Origin: Sclerodactyla briareus
Lineage: Eukaryota; Echinodermata; Holothuroidea; Dendrochirotida; Sclerodactylidae
NCBI GenBank assembly: GCA_026419785.1
Contig: JAODTK010005631.1
Location: 62,001-126,000, forward strand
Direction of reading: 5' to 3'
Length of the DNA: 64,000 nucleotides
Made by a program: the position numbers and the translations under genes. Below, piece by piece: positions 24,011 to 35,049 of the stretch. Each line of letters starts with the position of its first letter. Within the stretch, counting starts at the first letter, position 1. Under the pieces are notes generated by a model. It was not told where the DNA came from. It saw only the letters and a program-made list of their open reading frames with translations, and did no database searches.

Positions 24011-24864
24011 CCCACTTTCATGACAGCATATTTTCTTCGACTTCATCGAGTAATGAAAAAAAGTTACTCCTAGCCTATTACTGTAATTATTACTCAAGCA
24101 GCATTCTCGTGTACGTCAGAAAAAAAGGTGATTTACGCCATCCAAATCTGCACCTAACAGTAAAACGACCAAAATAAGGGCGACCCTTTTGATGTTGATT
24201 TTGTACGCAATATTTCCTATCCGTTCAGTGGACGATTCATGATCAGCAGATGACAATAAAATTGAAAACATTAGATTTCCCCGAGGTATAAGCTTAAAAA
24301 ATGCAAGAATACGTGGTTTCGGGTAGCAGACCTCTTCTCTCTTGTATTAAATACAATTAATTGGACTGTTTTTACACTCTCTTCCTTTTTTTTGAGATTC
24401 CAATGCCCTTCATCTGTTCATCTTTTCAGCGCATTGGATTGTTTTCAACCTACTAATACTACGTATGGGCTTAACGCGTAGGCCCATGCCTCCTTGTAAC
24501 GAGAATTGGTACCGCCCTCCGCCGTAGTCCAACTTATGGGACTCACAGCAGCGTGTGTTTTAAGATTTACACAATTGTCCAAAAACCAATCGGGTCTAAT
24601 AAATGGAACATGTCAGTCTTACTGAACTTCATGATCTAAACATGATAAAAACGCTGCTATGATGCGTATGTTTTTGTTTTTGTTTCTCCAATGGAATACT
24701 TCCGAGCAAAGGCTGAATGTGTTCCAACAAAGTAAATGTTCACGAGAGACACAGAACCAGCTATATTATACAAATACCCTACTACGATGCTTCGTTATTG
24801 GCATAGAGATACGCCATCGGCCTGCGCACGTCAAGGGCAAGTAGATGAGCCCGAACTTATCAAC

Positions 24865-24989
24865 CTCTGTTGGTACTGCTGCCTTGGCGTTAGCGCACCC
24901 GCAGTACTCTCTTAGACTGTTCACTCCTGAGAGGTAGTCTCGGAGAGATCCACATTCCAGGTACTCCATAAACACATAGTATTGTGGTA
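24865..24989 (-). CDS. Protein kinase exon, beta5-hinge-alphaD (copy 2)
   Basis: Partial CDS, one exon of 125 bp. The acceptor is ...caactcacag at 24,990 and the donor is GTTGAT at 24,864. The exon starts with two bases (TA), completing the codon left by the alphaC exon, then encodes PQYYVFMEYLECGSLRDYLS. That is the classic beta5 strand, hinge (MEYL) and alphaD start (GSLRDYL) of tyrosine kinases and JAK-like domains. The remaining residues (SLREYCGCANAKAAVPTE) would fall in a kinase-insert position. The frame is fully open and ends in phase 0. The donor is weak compared with the GTAAGT in copy 1, so the 3' border could be a few bases off. This is the strongest single kinase signature in the window. 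Confidence 0.7.
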
Positions 24990-25739
24990 CTGTGAGTTGT
25001 AGAAAGTGATATGCATGTAGTAAATATGTGGTAGTGTAGCGGCACCGATTTCCCAAGGATGCCCGAGCCTAGTTTAGTTTTGTGAGGAAGGTTAGAGTCG
25101 AGGAAGGACAAATCCCTCATGAACGACCCTTAACCACAACCCCAAAAAGTGCGAACGCGCCCAGAAGCTACATAATCGCCCCACAGTTTTCAAAAGAATA
25201 AGTCGAGGGCGTTCTTGAAGCATTACACTACTAGACATAACAACATTTTTCGAAAGGCTATTACATACACTCGTTATTACTCCTTTTCTGAAAAAGAAGT
25301 GTTTCCGAATCCCAATCTACACGAGAACCTTGGGTTGGAAGGAAACAGACCAGTCCAACGTTTTTTTTCAATTGTGAATGAAAAAAAAAAATTCCTCAAT
25401 TGGGGCCTGAACCTGACCTCCAAAGCAGTACTCACAGCGCACATAATCGAAAAAAAGTGAGCTGGTGACAGAAAAAATACACTCTCTCTATTCTCCATCC
25501 AAGTTCGTGTATTTACCAATCTGCGAAAAAAATATCGCGTCCTTGTCAATAATGCTCTTTCACTATTGTTTCGTTTCACTTTGCTCTGTATGCAACTCCA
25601 GTCCATTAGTGATATCAGTATTTCAATATCTAGAAACACTCAGTGACTTCCCTTTGACTGATTTCTGGTGACGAATGTTAAGAGAACACAAGAACAAATG
25701 TTCAATTGTACTCAAGCTCTAGTGGCAACATATATATGT

Positions 25740-26270
25740 GTTCACAAACTTCCATTTTCTCAAAATTCCACACTCTACCAAAAGCAATAGGTTTCCTGTG
25801 ACACAATGGCCATTTCATCTTCATATGATAGCATTGTCGAATTAAGCTGTAAGACGATGTCTTTTATGAGAGATTTTCACACTAGTGGCACTTGAATGTA
25901 CCATACTGATGTATTGTGTTTATGGGGATTTCTGAGCGTCTACCACTAACCTCGGGCTGAAATATTCAGTGGTAAATGTACTCATCATGGGGAACTTGCA
26001 TCCCATGCACGTTCTCAAAATTACACCAACTCTACCAAAGCCAATAGGTGTCCTGTGACACAAGGCCAGCATTTCATCTTCATATGATAGGCATTGTCGA
26101 ATTATCCGTAAGACGATATATTTTTGAGAGATTTTCACAACTAAGTTGGCATTGAATGTACCATACTGAATGTATTGTGTTTATGGGGGGCTTTCTGAGG
26201 CGTCTACCTTTAACATCGGCTAAATATAGGGGTACGATGGTACTATCATGGACTGCATCCCATGCACGTT
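25740..26270. repeat. 265-bp tandem pair
   Basis: Two direct units, about 25,740-26,009 and 26,011-26,272. Shared landmarks are ttctcaaaatt, tcctgtgacacaa, catttcatcttcatatgatag, cattgtcgaatta, gtaccatactga, tgtattgtgtttatgggg and gcatcccatgcacg. They lie in the intron between the alphaC and hinge exons of copy 2. Minus-strand open frames here are interrupted and not conserved between units. Confidence 0.75.
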
Positions 26271-26628
26271 TAGCCTCCATCCACACAGATGAAATATGCA
26301 AAATGCAAATTTGCCATTTTTACCACGAAGGGGCCTCCTCTCACAATTTTCAAGTTATCGGCCAAGTGCTCTCCGGAATCATCATGTTCACGCGGTTGAA
26401 CTCTGCTGACTTTTGACCTGCCCCGGGCACACTAAAATAACAACTTGTTCTGGGATGGATATCCCCTACCATACTAATTAGGAGCTTCCTCCTGCAGATC
26501 TGGCGATGTTTACAAGTCCACAAATTGACAAAAAAACGTATCTTACACATTTCATAACCGTAATAACCCCCAAGCGCCGGAACATATACATCTTAGTCAT
26601 GGCACCAGGGCATGTTAATAATATTTAC

Positions 26629-26703
26629 CATCATCGACCTGCAATTCCGGAACGGTGACGATGTTCCGATGTTCCTTGAGGCTGAGTCTGAGTTGCCTGG
26701 CGC
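26629..26703 (-). CDS. Protein kinase exon, alphaC-beta4 (copy 2)
   Basis: Partial CDS, one exon of 75 bp on the minus strand. The acceptor reads ...ggtttag at 26,704 and the donor is GTAAAT at 26,628. It begins with two bases of a codon, runs 24 open codons and ends with one base, so both borders are phase 1. The translation contains QLRLSLKEHRNIVTV, which fits the alphaC helix and the [HxN]IV start of beta4 in eukaryotic protein kinases (compare the usual 'L..HPNIV.LLG'). The expected LLG is PEL here. The final base joins the hinge exon at 24,989 to give a valine codon and keeps the frame. Family is inferred from motif position; tyrosine kinase or receptor kinase is most likely. No P-loop or VAVK exon was found upstream. 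Confidence 0.6.
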
Positions 26704-26774
26704 CTAAACCTCAATAAATCCGCGATCTGTGCTTTATCTGGGAAAATTCAGACGAATCAGCCCACCATTATATA

Positions 26775-27115
26775 TTATATACATGGTGACACCTGTAGTG
26801 GCAATTTTGGAAAAATTAGACATAGAGGTGGCAAGTCGGAAAATCTGGAAGTGTGACAATCTCAGGGCGCTTGCACTGAGAGCAAGGGGTCCGTGGGTTT
26901 CGAATCTTGATTGGAACCATGAAACATACCAAACAAACCAAGAACCAAGTACCGAAGTAGACCAGACCATATAAGTTACCAAGACGAGATCCCTACTCTA
27001 CGTGGATATAGTTGTCATGTTAACGAACTGAAATTGGCAGAATTAATAAGCATTCACAATTTCCCATTTTCCATTTTCCAACTACCACGCGGTCTACACC
27101 ACAACAATATGGAGT
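26775..27115. other. No gene recognised
   Basis: Overlapping short frames on both strands without family resemblance. The N-lobe 5' exons of the right-hand kinase gene should lie upstream of 26,703 on the minus strand, but no glycine-rich loop was seen here. Confidence 0.4.
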
Positions 27116-27119
27116 TTTT

Positions 27120-27600
27120 GTCCCCTTCCCATAAGAAGCTTCATAACCGAATTTCAATCTGATCAGACCAGGTATTCTGGACTTATCCTCGCGTTAACAA
27201 TTTTTTCATCTTCGATCCTGAATCTCTCGACAGCGGCTGAACCTTTTCCTGACCACCAACAATAGGGATCATGAGCCACATATCACTATGAGCTTCATCC
27301 GTCACAGGTGGCTTAGGTACTCGTGTTAACGAGATGACATTTGTCGAATTATCTTTTCAACAATTTTCCACAATTTGTTCCAATCTCACCATGTCTGTAC
27401 GAAACACGGTGAGAAGTTGCATACCAAATTGCAACCTTATCGGACCAGGCCTCTGCTGGACTTATCGTTGTTAACAGAATTTCACCTTCTTTACCTCTGA
27501 TGACCTGACGGGACCCCAAAACGGTAGGGATCATGTACTTATTATGGGGGGAAACCCATGTACAAAGTATGAACTTCACACTAGGTGGGGTCGAGTACCC
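27120..27600. repeat. Dispersed repeat, two tandem partial units
   Basis: Two direct units. The first has aatttcaatctgatcagacca, ggacttatc, gttaaca, acaatagggatcatg and tgagcttcatc. The second has accaaattgcaaccttatcggacca, ggacttatcgttgttaaca, gatgacctgacgggacccc, gtagggatcatgtact and aagtatgaacttca. Same family as 38,290-38,830. Confidence 0.65.
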
Positions 27601-27630
27601 TGCAACAAGCGACAAGGCGTCACATAAACT

Positions 27631-27656
27631 AACACACACACACAAATATATATATA

Positions 27657-27702
<46 letters not shown>

Positions 27703-27741
27703 TATATATATAGATATATATATATATATATTATATATATA

Positions 27742-27791
<50 letters not shown>

Positions 27792-27813
27792 GATATATAT
27801 ATATATATATCGA
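27631..27813. repeat. (CA)n then (TA)n microsatellite
   Basis: A short acacac run leads into about 165 bases of interrupted TA repeats. It is perfectly self-complementary in principle, so cruciform formation and assembly length error are both likely. The Ile/Tyr-rich frames across it are artefacts. Confidence 0.95.
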
Positions 27814-27859
27814 ACAGGTCTTAAACTGCCATTATTCCTCTGCTTTCTTCGAGGTATAG

Positions 27860-28455
27860 AAAACAACAAACTCTTGTACTAATACTATGTGCTTGCCACT
27901 TGAACAAACAGTGGCTGGAACGAGAAATCTCGCGAGGCTAATGAAACTCTAAGAGTATATCCTGAAAACCCCAGCACCCTTCGGCTTGAAAACCAGGAAC
28001 GCATGGCCATCGAAAGTTAGTTGTCGCCAATGATGTGGGGATTATCCTCTGTCAGTCAAACTGACAAAATTAGGAACTGTCAATCTACAATGTATGGACT
28101 TTCCATTCCCGCCGCTAACCGGGGGACTATCGACGCGCACCATTTCATAACACCGTCAATCAACAGATAATGTCGGCATAATATTCATCGCGATCCGGCG
28201 AATCATCGGTCAGCAATCAACTCAGCTCAACAAGAGGGAACTTGGCTGCCTCACTATTAATCTGCGGGAGTATTGGCTGCCAGGTCACCACTAAAAATTC
28301 ATAGCATTACCCCTCCAGCACCCATTGTACATTGTGTATAGGTTTCATCGCTTACTCTCCTCGTTGTACATCTGTGATCAACTTCACTGAAGAGGAGCTG
28401 GTGTTTGTTCGAAAAGATTGGTTATACGAAATAGCGATAGGTTCGTTAGAGAAAC
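27860..28455. other. No gene recognised
   Basis: Non-repetitive sequence. A plus-strand frame at 28,332-28,517 overlaps the LINE end and has no family resemblance. Confidence 0.4.
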
Positions 28456-28459
28456 CGTT

Positions 28460-29485
28460 CATTCATTTTATTTTCATTTCATTCAACTTTCGAATGGGTT
28501 ACTCAGTTAGCATGTAGGTATCATCCTCGGGCCCTAATACAAACACTATACAGCACAAAACGATAGGCCAATAAATAATGTATAAAGAGATCTAGTAGAA
28601 ATATGGACATATGGTAAATACATGTTCGAAACATTGACTGGAATAAACGGGACACGTGACCTTGAACACGTTTGAGAAGAGAATAAATGGTAAACTAAAC
28701 GTTCAAAGATTGACAACGACTTGGCATACTTACATTCTACAGGTAGACTACTCCACTCCTTGACGGCAATGTATGAAAAAATCTACGCCTATTATACTAG
28801 GTCTTTCCACCCTTGTGTGATCATGTACGTTGCGGGTGTAATCTAATAACTCCGTCAAGTAATTAGGTGCCATACAAATTTTCAGAGATTATTAATCACG
28901 ATAAGCCGTTGTATACGTATTGAATGCTAGTGGTTGCCCAATTCATATCACAAACAGTTCTTGAGAACTTTCAAAAATTCCTTCCTTAAGATAACACGAG
29001 CGCAGGAGTTTGTTAAACCTAATACTTTTTGCAATAACACGTTGTTGCATGTGCCCTGTTACTATGCTACAACAATCAGGACAGAGATATATTCCGTTGT
29101 AAGGAGATGGAGAGAAGTAAGGACGTCGAATAATGGACGTACACGCCTTAACAGAGCGAGACGATTCGATACGGATTTTTATGAAATGGCCATCTGGGCA
29201 TGCCAGGACAGCTTGTTGTCATTCATCACACCTAATAACTTGTCAGGCCAAAGTGATACAGTTTTAGAGGTTGCATTGTCCGGTAAAGACGCTAGCCGCT
29301 GTGAGGAATCAATAACGTTTTCGTTGTACGTGGTGATTTGATAACCATCTAATGATTATCACCATATCCTCATGCAATTCATATTGCGATTAGTGAGTGG
29401 ATTACCAAATGGTTGTGTCCTCGCGTACATATCTGCAGAACAGTGTTTCGAGGTTCAAATCCTATCATTGAAATAAATTAGAAAC
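28460..29485 (-). mobile_element. CR1-like LINE, 3' part
   Basis: The minus strand encodes, with frame changes, the region after the RT palm: DKLLGVMNDNKLSWHAQM, then KSVSNRLALLRRVRPLFDVL and NSCARVILRKEFL. This is the usual thumb/'connection' order (LLGV.ID..LSW..H...., ..R..LLRR.R..L....., ....A.RVI). The same nucleotides occur at 50,515-51,130 at the 3' end of the large LINE, so both are one family. Shared 3'-end text includes ggccctaatacaaaca and acatatctgcagaacac. On the plus strand the end at about 28,460 is flanked by T-rich DNA (ttcattttattttcattt), consistent with a 3' A-rich tail. Confidence 0.7.
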
Positions 29486-29489
29486 AGGG

Positions 29490-31620
29490 CCTTTTTAGCT
29501 GAAGCGGTTGTTCATTATCTGCCTTAATGTGAGCCAGCGAAGCTGATAGCAGGGAGGACGAAGGAGCACAGAGAATAAGAGAGAGTAGCAATGTCCGCAC
29601 TCGCTAAGCTTGTAATGGAAAAGATAGAAGGTCAGAGGAGACCAAATAACAAGGAAGTTGGATACTGGATCCTGGATGCATGGATGTTGTGACAACAAAA
29701 GCATGGGCCAGTATGGTGGTGGTCTTCTGATCGAAGTACAGGCGAATGTCCCCAATCATTCTAATTGCATGCAGGGCACAGCTTTACAATGGTTTGCACA
29801 GGATAGACATTCTAAGGAAGGTCCATAACCATTCCTATATTGCGATACAGAATAGCAATGACAGATCCCCGAGGGACAACCAAGCAAGCATGGTAGGGCG
29901 AGGACGAGACACATAGTATCATCAATCAATAACAGAATGTTTTCGACCACACAATAGCTAGCAAACCACTCAGTGCGTTACCAGTAATACGTATATCATA
30001 TGAGGCGATCAATCAGCTGAGAGTGGTCCATAGTATCGAACGCTTGTACTGGAAAACTAAGTAGCACCAACAAAGCTTCAAGCTTCTGAACACGAAGCAG
30101 TGGAGTTTCAGTGCTGTGAAAGGCCGGTAAGCCAACTGCATAGGGGCATGAGTGATGGTCACAAGTACACAAGCAGCAGTGATGCCTGAGGGGAAAAAAC
30201 AAGGAAGACAAGGGGTTGTCACTGATCGAAGCAATAGTTGGAATATGGCAGGAGAGGGATTCCCAAAGCAGGATTTTTGACAGTAGAGAGCTTGAGATCC
30301 GGTATTACCTTCATTTCGGAAACTCAGAAAAAATTGTCAAGCTAGCCATTTGAGCACTCAGTAGCAACCTCAGAGAGAGGTTTGGTTGTAGCCTACAGAT
30401 CCAGACCATACGGCCGGTTCCCGACATAACTGTGGCAAAAACCATTGCAGAATTCGCCCAAATCCACAGTATCATCATGGGCACTCAGGATCTTTGGGCC
30501 TTTTGGAGAAGTGAGTTTGTTAATGACACGGAAAAGGTATTTTGAGCAGACTGTGAATAAGACCAGGGTGATAGTCGGTTTAACGTAACAAAGGATTACT
30601 CTTGTATTACTTCACTGAGTCCAGATAACTTCCTTGTCTACAGCAAGTCTGTACTGCAGCCACTTGCGTTCAAAACGACGACGCTCTCTATCTTGGCTGC
30701 ACGGAGAGTAATAAAGTACCAGGTGCATGATGACGAAGAATAACAGTCCTATGAACTATAGCGGAGCATGGTGTACAATGTTCACCGCCAGATGTATTGA
30801 TCCACTAACCAAGGAATAAGGTCCAAGCAGGAGGCGGCAAGTGAAAGGAGGTCTGGATGGGAGCACAGAAAGAATTCATCTCTGCTGATATTATGAGGAG
30901 CACGGGTTGTTATATGCTTGGAGCATGGCCTTGGGCGGGAGAGTGAAGACGGCACGTGGAGTGCACAGTGGTATGACGTAAGCCACGGTGCATCTTAAGA
31001 CAACTACAAGCTGTGGCCTCCCTGGAGATGAGTAGATCCAGGGTGTGATTGCAGGTATGAGTGGGCTCACGAACATGTTGCTGAAGGTTGTAAGTATCCA
31101 ATAAATTGAGAAACTTAGCAGCATCATGGTCATCACAACATCAACATGAAATTTGAAAAATCCCCGTCAGTAACAGTTGGGTAGATCCGACAATCAAAAT
31201 GTCAAGGAGGTAAGAAAATTCATCAAAGAACAATGAGGAGTAAGCTTATTCTTATTGTTTGGAGGAGGTCTGTGAGAACAATAAGATGGAAAGATGTGGC
31301 AGAAGAAGATATGGTTAATGCATAGATTCAAAGGAATTGAACATACATATGTCGTTGACATTAACATGGAGACCATCACGAATAAGAATAGCAGTACCAC
31401 AACCTCTACCAGCCGCGATGAGAATGGAGAAATCTATAGTTAGGCAAAGTGTTTTTGAAAGTCGGTCATGACCTGATCATCTCTGCTGTCGCCAGTCAGC
31501 CAAGCTTAGTAATGGCAACAGCATCAAGTTGGGCACTTATAACGAAGTCACATAAGGAAGAACCCTTGTTGATAATGAACATGATGATGATGATGAACAT
31601 TGCCCGTACCAAGCCCTCCC
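29490..31620 (-). mobile_element. L2-like LINE, 5'-truncated and frameshifted
   Basis: The minus strand, in several frames, follows an L2-type ORF2. Endonuclease: INKGSSLCDFVISAQLDAVA at 31,565-31,510, GCGTAILIRDGLHVNVND near 31,400-31,350, HRPPPNNKNKL at 31,274-31,242 and NLQQHVREPTHTCNHTLDLL at 31,089-31,030. Reverse transcriptase: FHSTETPLLRVQ at 30,121-30,086 and AFDTMDHSQLIDRL at 30,043-30,002, the RT A motif. A GVPQGS-like piece (VVPRGSVI) follows near 29,880, and the C-terminal LRWL (usual LHWLP) is near 29,540. No intact YxDD was found. Known biology: this order and these motifs define APE-type LINEs. Many indels make it a dead copy. Confidence 0.8.
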
Positions 31621-31656
31621 TCCATGTAGAAAAATGAATGACTTTATTGCAAAAAC

Positions 31657-31733
31657 CTTTCGTCAGCCTATGGATGCCACATCCGGTCAGTATCAGGGCT
31701 AGGAACGCAGCCGTACTGATCCCAGCATAGACA
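31657..31733 (-). CDS. Candidate transmembrane exon
   Basis: Tentative 77-bp exon with a possible acceptor ...gaagatatcag at 31,734 and donor GTTTTT at 31,656. It encodes VYAGISTAAFLALILTGCGI followed by HRLTK: about 20 apolar residues then a basic stop-transfer segment, as in a single-pass receptor. It ends in phase 1, the same phase as the kinase exons near 26.7 kb. It lies 5' of those exons on the same strand, so it could be the membrane-spanning part of the same gene. Splice sites are weak, a LINE begins just 3' of it and no homologue was identified; this is inference. Confidence 0.3.
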
Positions 31734-31734
31734 C

Positions 31735-32490
31735 TGATATCTTCAAATAAACTGCTTTCTGTTTGTAGTAACATAGGAGGCCGGTTGTTGGCTCTTCAGT
31801 GGTCTCTGAATTACCGCTGGTCGGATACGTCGTCCCGGTAGGTTCTGTAGAAAATGTAAAGAAGCTGCGGCCTATACAGTATGTTTATATCCTGATGTAC
31901 TATTATACTGCATAGTGTCAATTCCATTCAGCCTACGTCCTATAAGTATTGGAATTTGTATTTTATATACATACTTTGCTCATGTCATAGCATAACTAAG
32001 AAGAGAGAAGAAATGTAAACACGTTACAAAGATACCACCTTATATAAATTACAGTAAACTATCGTAAGAAATGTCAACTCAAACGTTCCAAACGCCTTCG
32101 TTAACACATCTACAGAACCTTTGCCGGCTCATGAAAGCAGAATATGTTCGAGATATCTCATGACCTGTCGAAAGTGGTCACCATCTAACTGCACTCCAAC
32201 AGGACTGAACCAGGTTTTCGGGTAGTTGATCTAGTTGGGTCCCATTATCGGGTTCATTTAGTCTCGTCGAGTCCTGATGTTGTTCCCATTATTCCCGACT
32301 CAATAACTATGGCAGGCGACGGAGGACAAAAAATGAGTCCACTCTTGTTCTAATCGGTACAGTCGCAGCCCAGTTGATAGTCCCAGCAGGTTTTTTGGAG
32401 GGCTAATAGGAAAACACAGACAGAATGGTGCAAGCCGTAATGTTGACCTATCAATTTACATGTGAAATCAATACTTCGTTCATTTAAACG
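31735..32490. other. No gene recognised
   Basis: Lies between the candidate transmembrane and extracellular exons; presumed intron if those are real. No repeat recognised. Confidence 0.35.
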
Positions 32491-32493
32491 TAC

Positions 32494-32761
32494 CATTAAT
32501 CTGAGCTCTCACGCTGATTGAATCCACGAAGACGGTCGAGCAAAATGTGATTCTGACGGAGCAGGGTATGATGGAATCCTTGGTTACATTAGTCATCGAA
32601 AGCGTCGGGATGGGTACACTGTTCGCTTTCTTTTGACTGCAGGTGGACTGATGTTGTTTCAGTAAATTGCGGAGACTTCGAGCCATCTATCACAGCTGAG
32701 GGTGTCATTTCCGAAGTACCCGAAGTCATGACAATTTTCTCAGAGGTTACATTCTTGCACA
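32494..32761 (-). pseudogene. Candidate extracellular exon with a frame change
   Basis: The minus strand has an acceptor-like ...actaacattacag at 32,762 and a good donor GTACGT at 32,493. Codons read CKNVTSEKIVMTSGTSEMTP onwards in one frame (Ser/Thr rich, N-glycosylation site NVT), then after about residue 55 the open frame switches to one reading VPIPTLSMTNVTKDS and ending SVRAQIN. The second part has an Ig-like rhythm (C-V-x-I...SISVRAQING) and another NVT site. Position 5' of the candidate transmembrane exon fits a receptor ectodomain. The frame change means it is broken or mis-sequenced. No family assigned. Confidence 0.22.
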
Positions 32762-32989
32762 CTGTAATGTTAGTCACTTCAGAGGAAATCGTACTATCCC
32801 ATAGGGAAAGAAGCGTTGCAGAATACTTCTATGTTACTATTTCGTTTGTGCTCAACAATTTGAGAGTTATCAGCATAACGCCTTTGGTTGGTGAAAAGAG
32901 AGATTTCTGGATGAACTGCGTGAAAAAAAAACAAAACAAAACAAATGAGGATTCCTTCGTGATCGATAGTCTATGAACCTAATAACCTT

Positions 32990-34950
32990 CAAAATATTGA
33001 ATAACAGTCTACATTGCCTTTGGAATTTGATATTTCACCACACCATTTGTATAATAGCTTTCTTCTCACTTATTTGGTAAGTAGAAGACCATCGATATTC
33101 TCCGCTTGTCTTACGAGTTTACTAAAAGGCAAGGAATCGTATATGACCCTATAGACCGAGGCCAGAAATAAGATTGCATATGCCATCAAATGAGCATTCG
33201 TCATAAATAATGAATATTAAAGAAATATGGATGTATGTTATGATTTTTTAACTAAGGTGATGCATTGCACATTGGACACAGCGCAGCACACGAAATTTAC
33301 GTATTGAGAGATGTCCTGAACTGCATTTTGGTGTACTGATTTCCATACGGAATGGAGATGTAGGAGTTTCCTTCTTAAGCCCCTGCGACCAGCCTCTAGG
33401 TGAATATTAGTCGTGGGTGTGAATGTGGGTTGTTTTAGAAATCACTATATGGATAATTACGGAAATCTCTAACCCACAACCTCAAATATTGTTACACACT
33501 CGCCGTCGTTCATTGTTGTGAGTGCCCATGAATCACTATATTGCTACATGGATCTAACTGAAACCCCCACACCCACATCCTAGAACCTTATCACAAGCTC
33601 GCCGGGGGTCGTAGGTGTACTGTTCTACAAACCATTATATGATTATTACTAGGATCCCCACAACCACGACCTCAAACATTTGTTGATCAATGTTATGCAC
33701 CTTTTTTCACAGAAACGGTCAGATGCGTTGCCTCGCTGTGTATGCGTGTGTGTGTGTGTGTGGTGTGTGTGTGTGTGGCGGGGGGGGGGGGGGGTTCTGA
33801 AGAAACCCACACCTACAACCTTTGATCAATTTCGTCCTCATGTTGCGGCATGTCGTGGTTGATCGTAGACACGAGGGAAGAGGGTACAACGGGCTCTTCT
33901 TTGTTCGCTCAAGTTACTCCGGCCGCAAAGAATGCGTGAATGCCATCGCAATTCTGATTAATCATGCAGTCATCAATTTTTCGATACGTGAAACAGGTGG
34001 GCCGGTAAAGAGCATAGTATTAAAATATTCATTAATTACCATACAAGCTACAGGGCCTCCATTACTTTAATTATTTCACATATTTGACTCGCCTGCTTTG
34101 AGAGCCAGCCGGTTAAAGCTGAGAACTTTATTAACAATACCACCATACAACAACGATTGATAGGACTAATACATTATATAGCGGGTAAAGACAAACTTTC
34201 ACACGTGCGTGAAAGTCGCACTGCTAGTGCCGATCAGTTTGTGAATTTTCTGCAATTGTTCTATTTTTCTTTTGTCGCCTGACTGGAAGTATTACGATTG
34301 ACCTATATATAAAAAAAAAAAAAAAAAAAATGATACAAATAATAAATAATACAAAATCTGTAAAAATGCATTCAACTTCGAGGCTACAAACAGCCTAGCT
34401 AATTTGGCTAAAAAACAGGCAGCAGCATACTACGATCGACCCAGGCATCTGGCGAGAAAAGCTGCTATAATACATGCCAAAAAAAAAAACGCTATTCCTT
34501 TTACGTTGGTGATTTTTTTTAGATCCGGGCAACATCAATATCTGTCACCACCTAAATAGACGGTTCCGTTCACCTATGCATGAACCATGTATTCAGACCA
34601 CAGTATTCAGTTATAGATTCAGTCACTTTCTCTCTACAACATGAACTCACCAAAATGCCCCCCCCCCCCCCACACACTTATCCACGTTGAATTATGTTTC
34701 TGGCCGTAGTGGGCATTAATCCACTCGAAATTCACCCAGATGACAGATAAGATGTCGGATACTCAATGTATATTATATTTTGTTATCATCAGTGTTCTTC
34801 ACCGATTATTGTCTCTCATAAAGCTATCTCAACAAGAATCATGCGAAATACCCGTTTCTGCATAGGTATACCCCTAAGCTCTGCGATTGTATTATTGCAT
34901 GGTTAGTCCAGATTCCACAAGGGAGCCTCAACATAACTGGCAGACGCTAT
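32990..34950. other. Low-complexity and unassigned sequence
   Basis: Contains a short repeated phrase 'acccacaacctcaaa' (33,472, 33,661), a TG run then G15 at 33,737-33,794, A20 at 34,311-34,330 and C run near 34,660. No protein-family resemblance in any frame. Confidence 0.45.
33737..33794. repeat. (TG)n followed by poly(G)
   Basis: About 40 bases of TG units, then a G run from 33,780. The same (TG)n-then-G arrangement recurs at 39,098-39,132. Confidence 0.9.
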
Positions 34951-35045
34951 AATGCATGCACGGCCGTAGCTTAGCTAGGGTCATAGGTTGGGGGAAGCGC
35001 TAGGGGCTTGGAAGTGGTGGGGGGGGGGGGGGGTCTTAACAGGGA
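34950..35045. repeat. Repeat edge with gccgtagcttagc and poly(G)
   Basis: 'cacggccgtagcttagctagggtcat' is followed by a 14-base G run at about 35,019. Similar arrangements, a short gc-rich lead then a long G run, are at 44,383-44,420 and 58,785-58,825; see findings. Confidence 0.4.
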
Positions 35046-35049
35046 CCAT

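Larger units (their letters stand above)
18020..26770. repeat. Tandem duplication, copy 2
   Basis: This is the collinear partner of 1-7,290. It is about 1.5 kb longer, mainly because of a terminal-inverted-repeat insertion (about 20,724-21,580), an internal 474-bp tandem duplication (21,753-22,700), extra sequence near 23,815-24,180 and a 265-bp tandem pair (25,740-26,270). No part of the sharing looks like a transposon with defined ends. The shared sequence includes splice-bordered kinase exons, so the parsimonious reading is tandem gene duplication followed by independent decay and insertion. Confidence 0.8.

Noticed and set aside
26080-26416. Open frames on both strands between two kinase exons
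   Set aside because: They fall in a 265-bp tandem pair and are not conserved between its two units.
27533-27859. 108-codon Ile/Tyr-rich frame
   Set aside because: Translation of a TA microsatellite; the same applies to 56,707-57,177.
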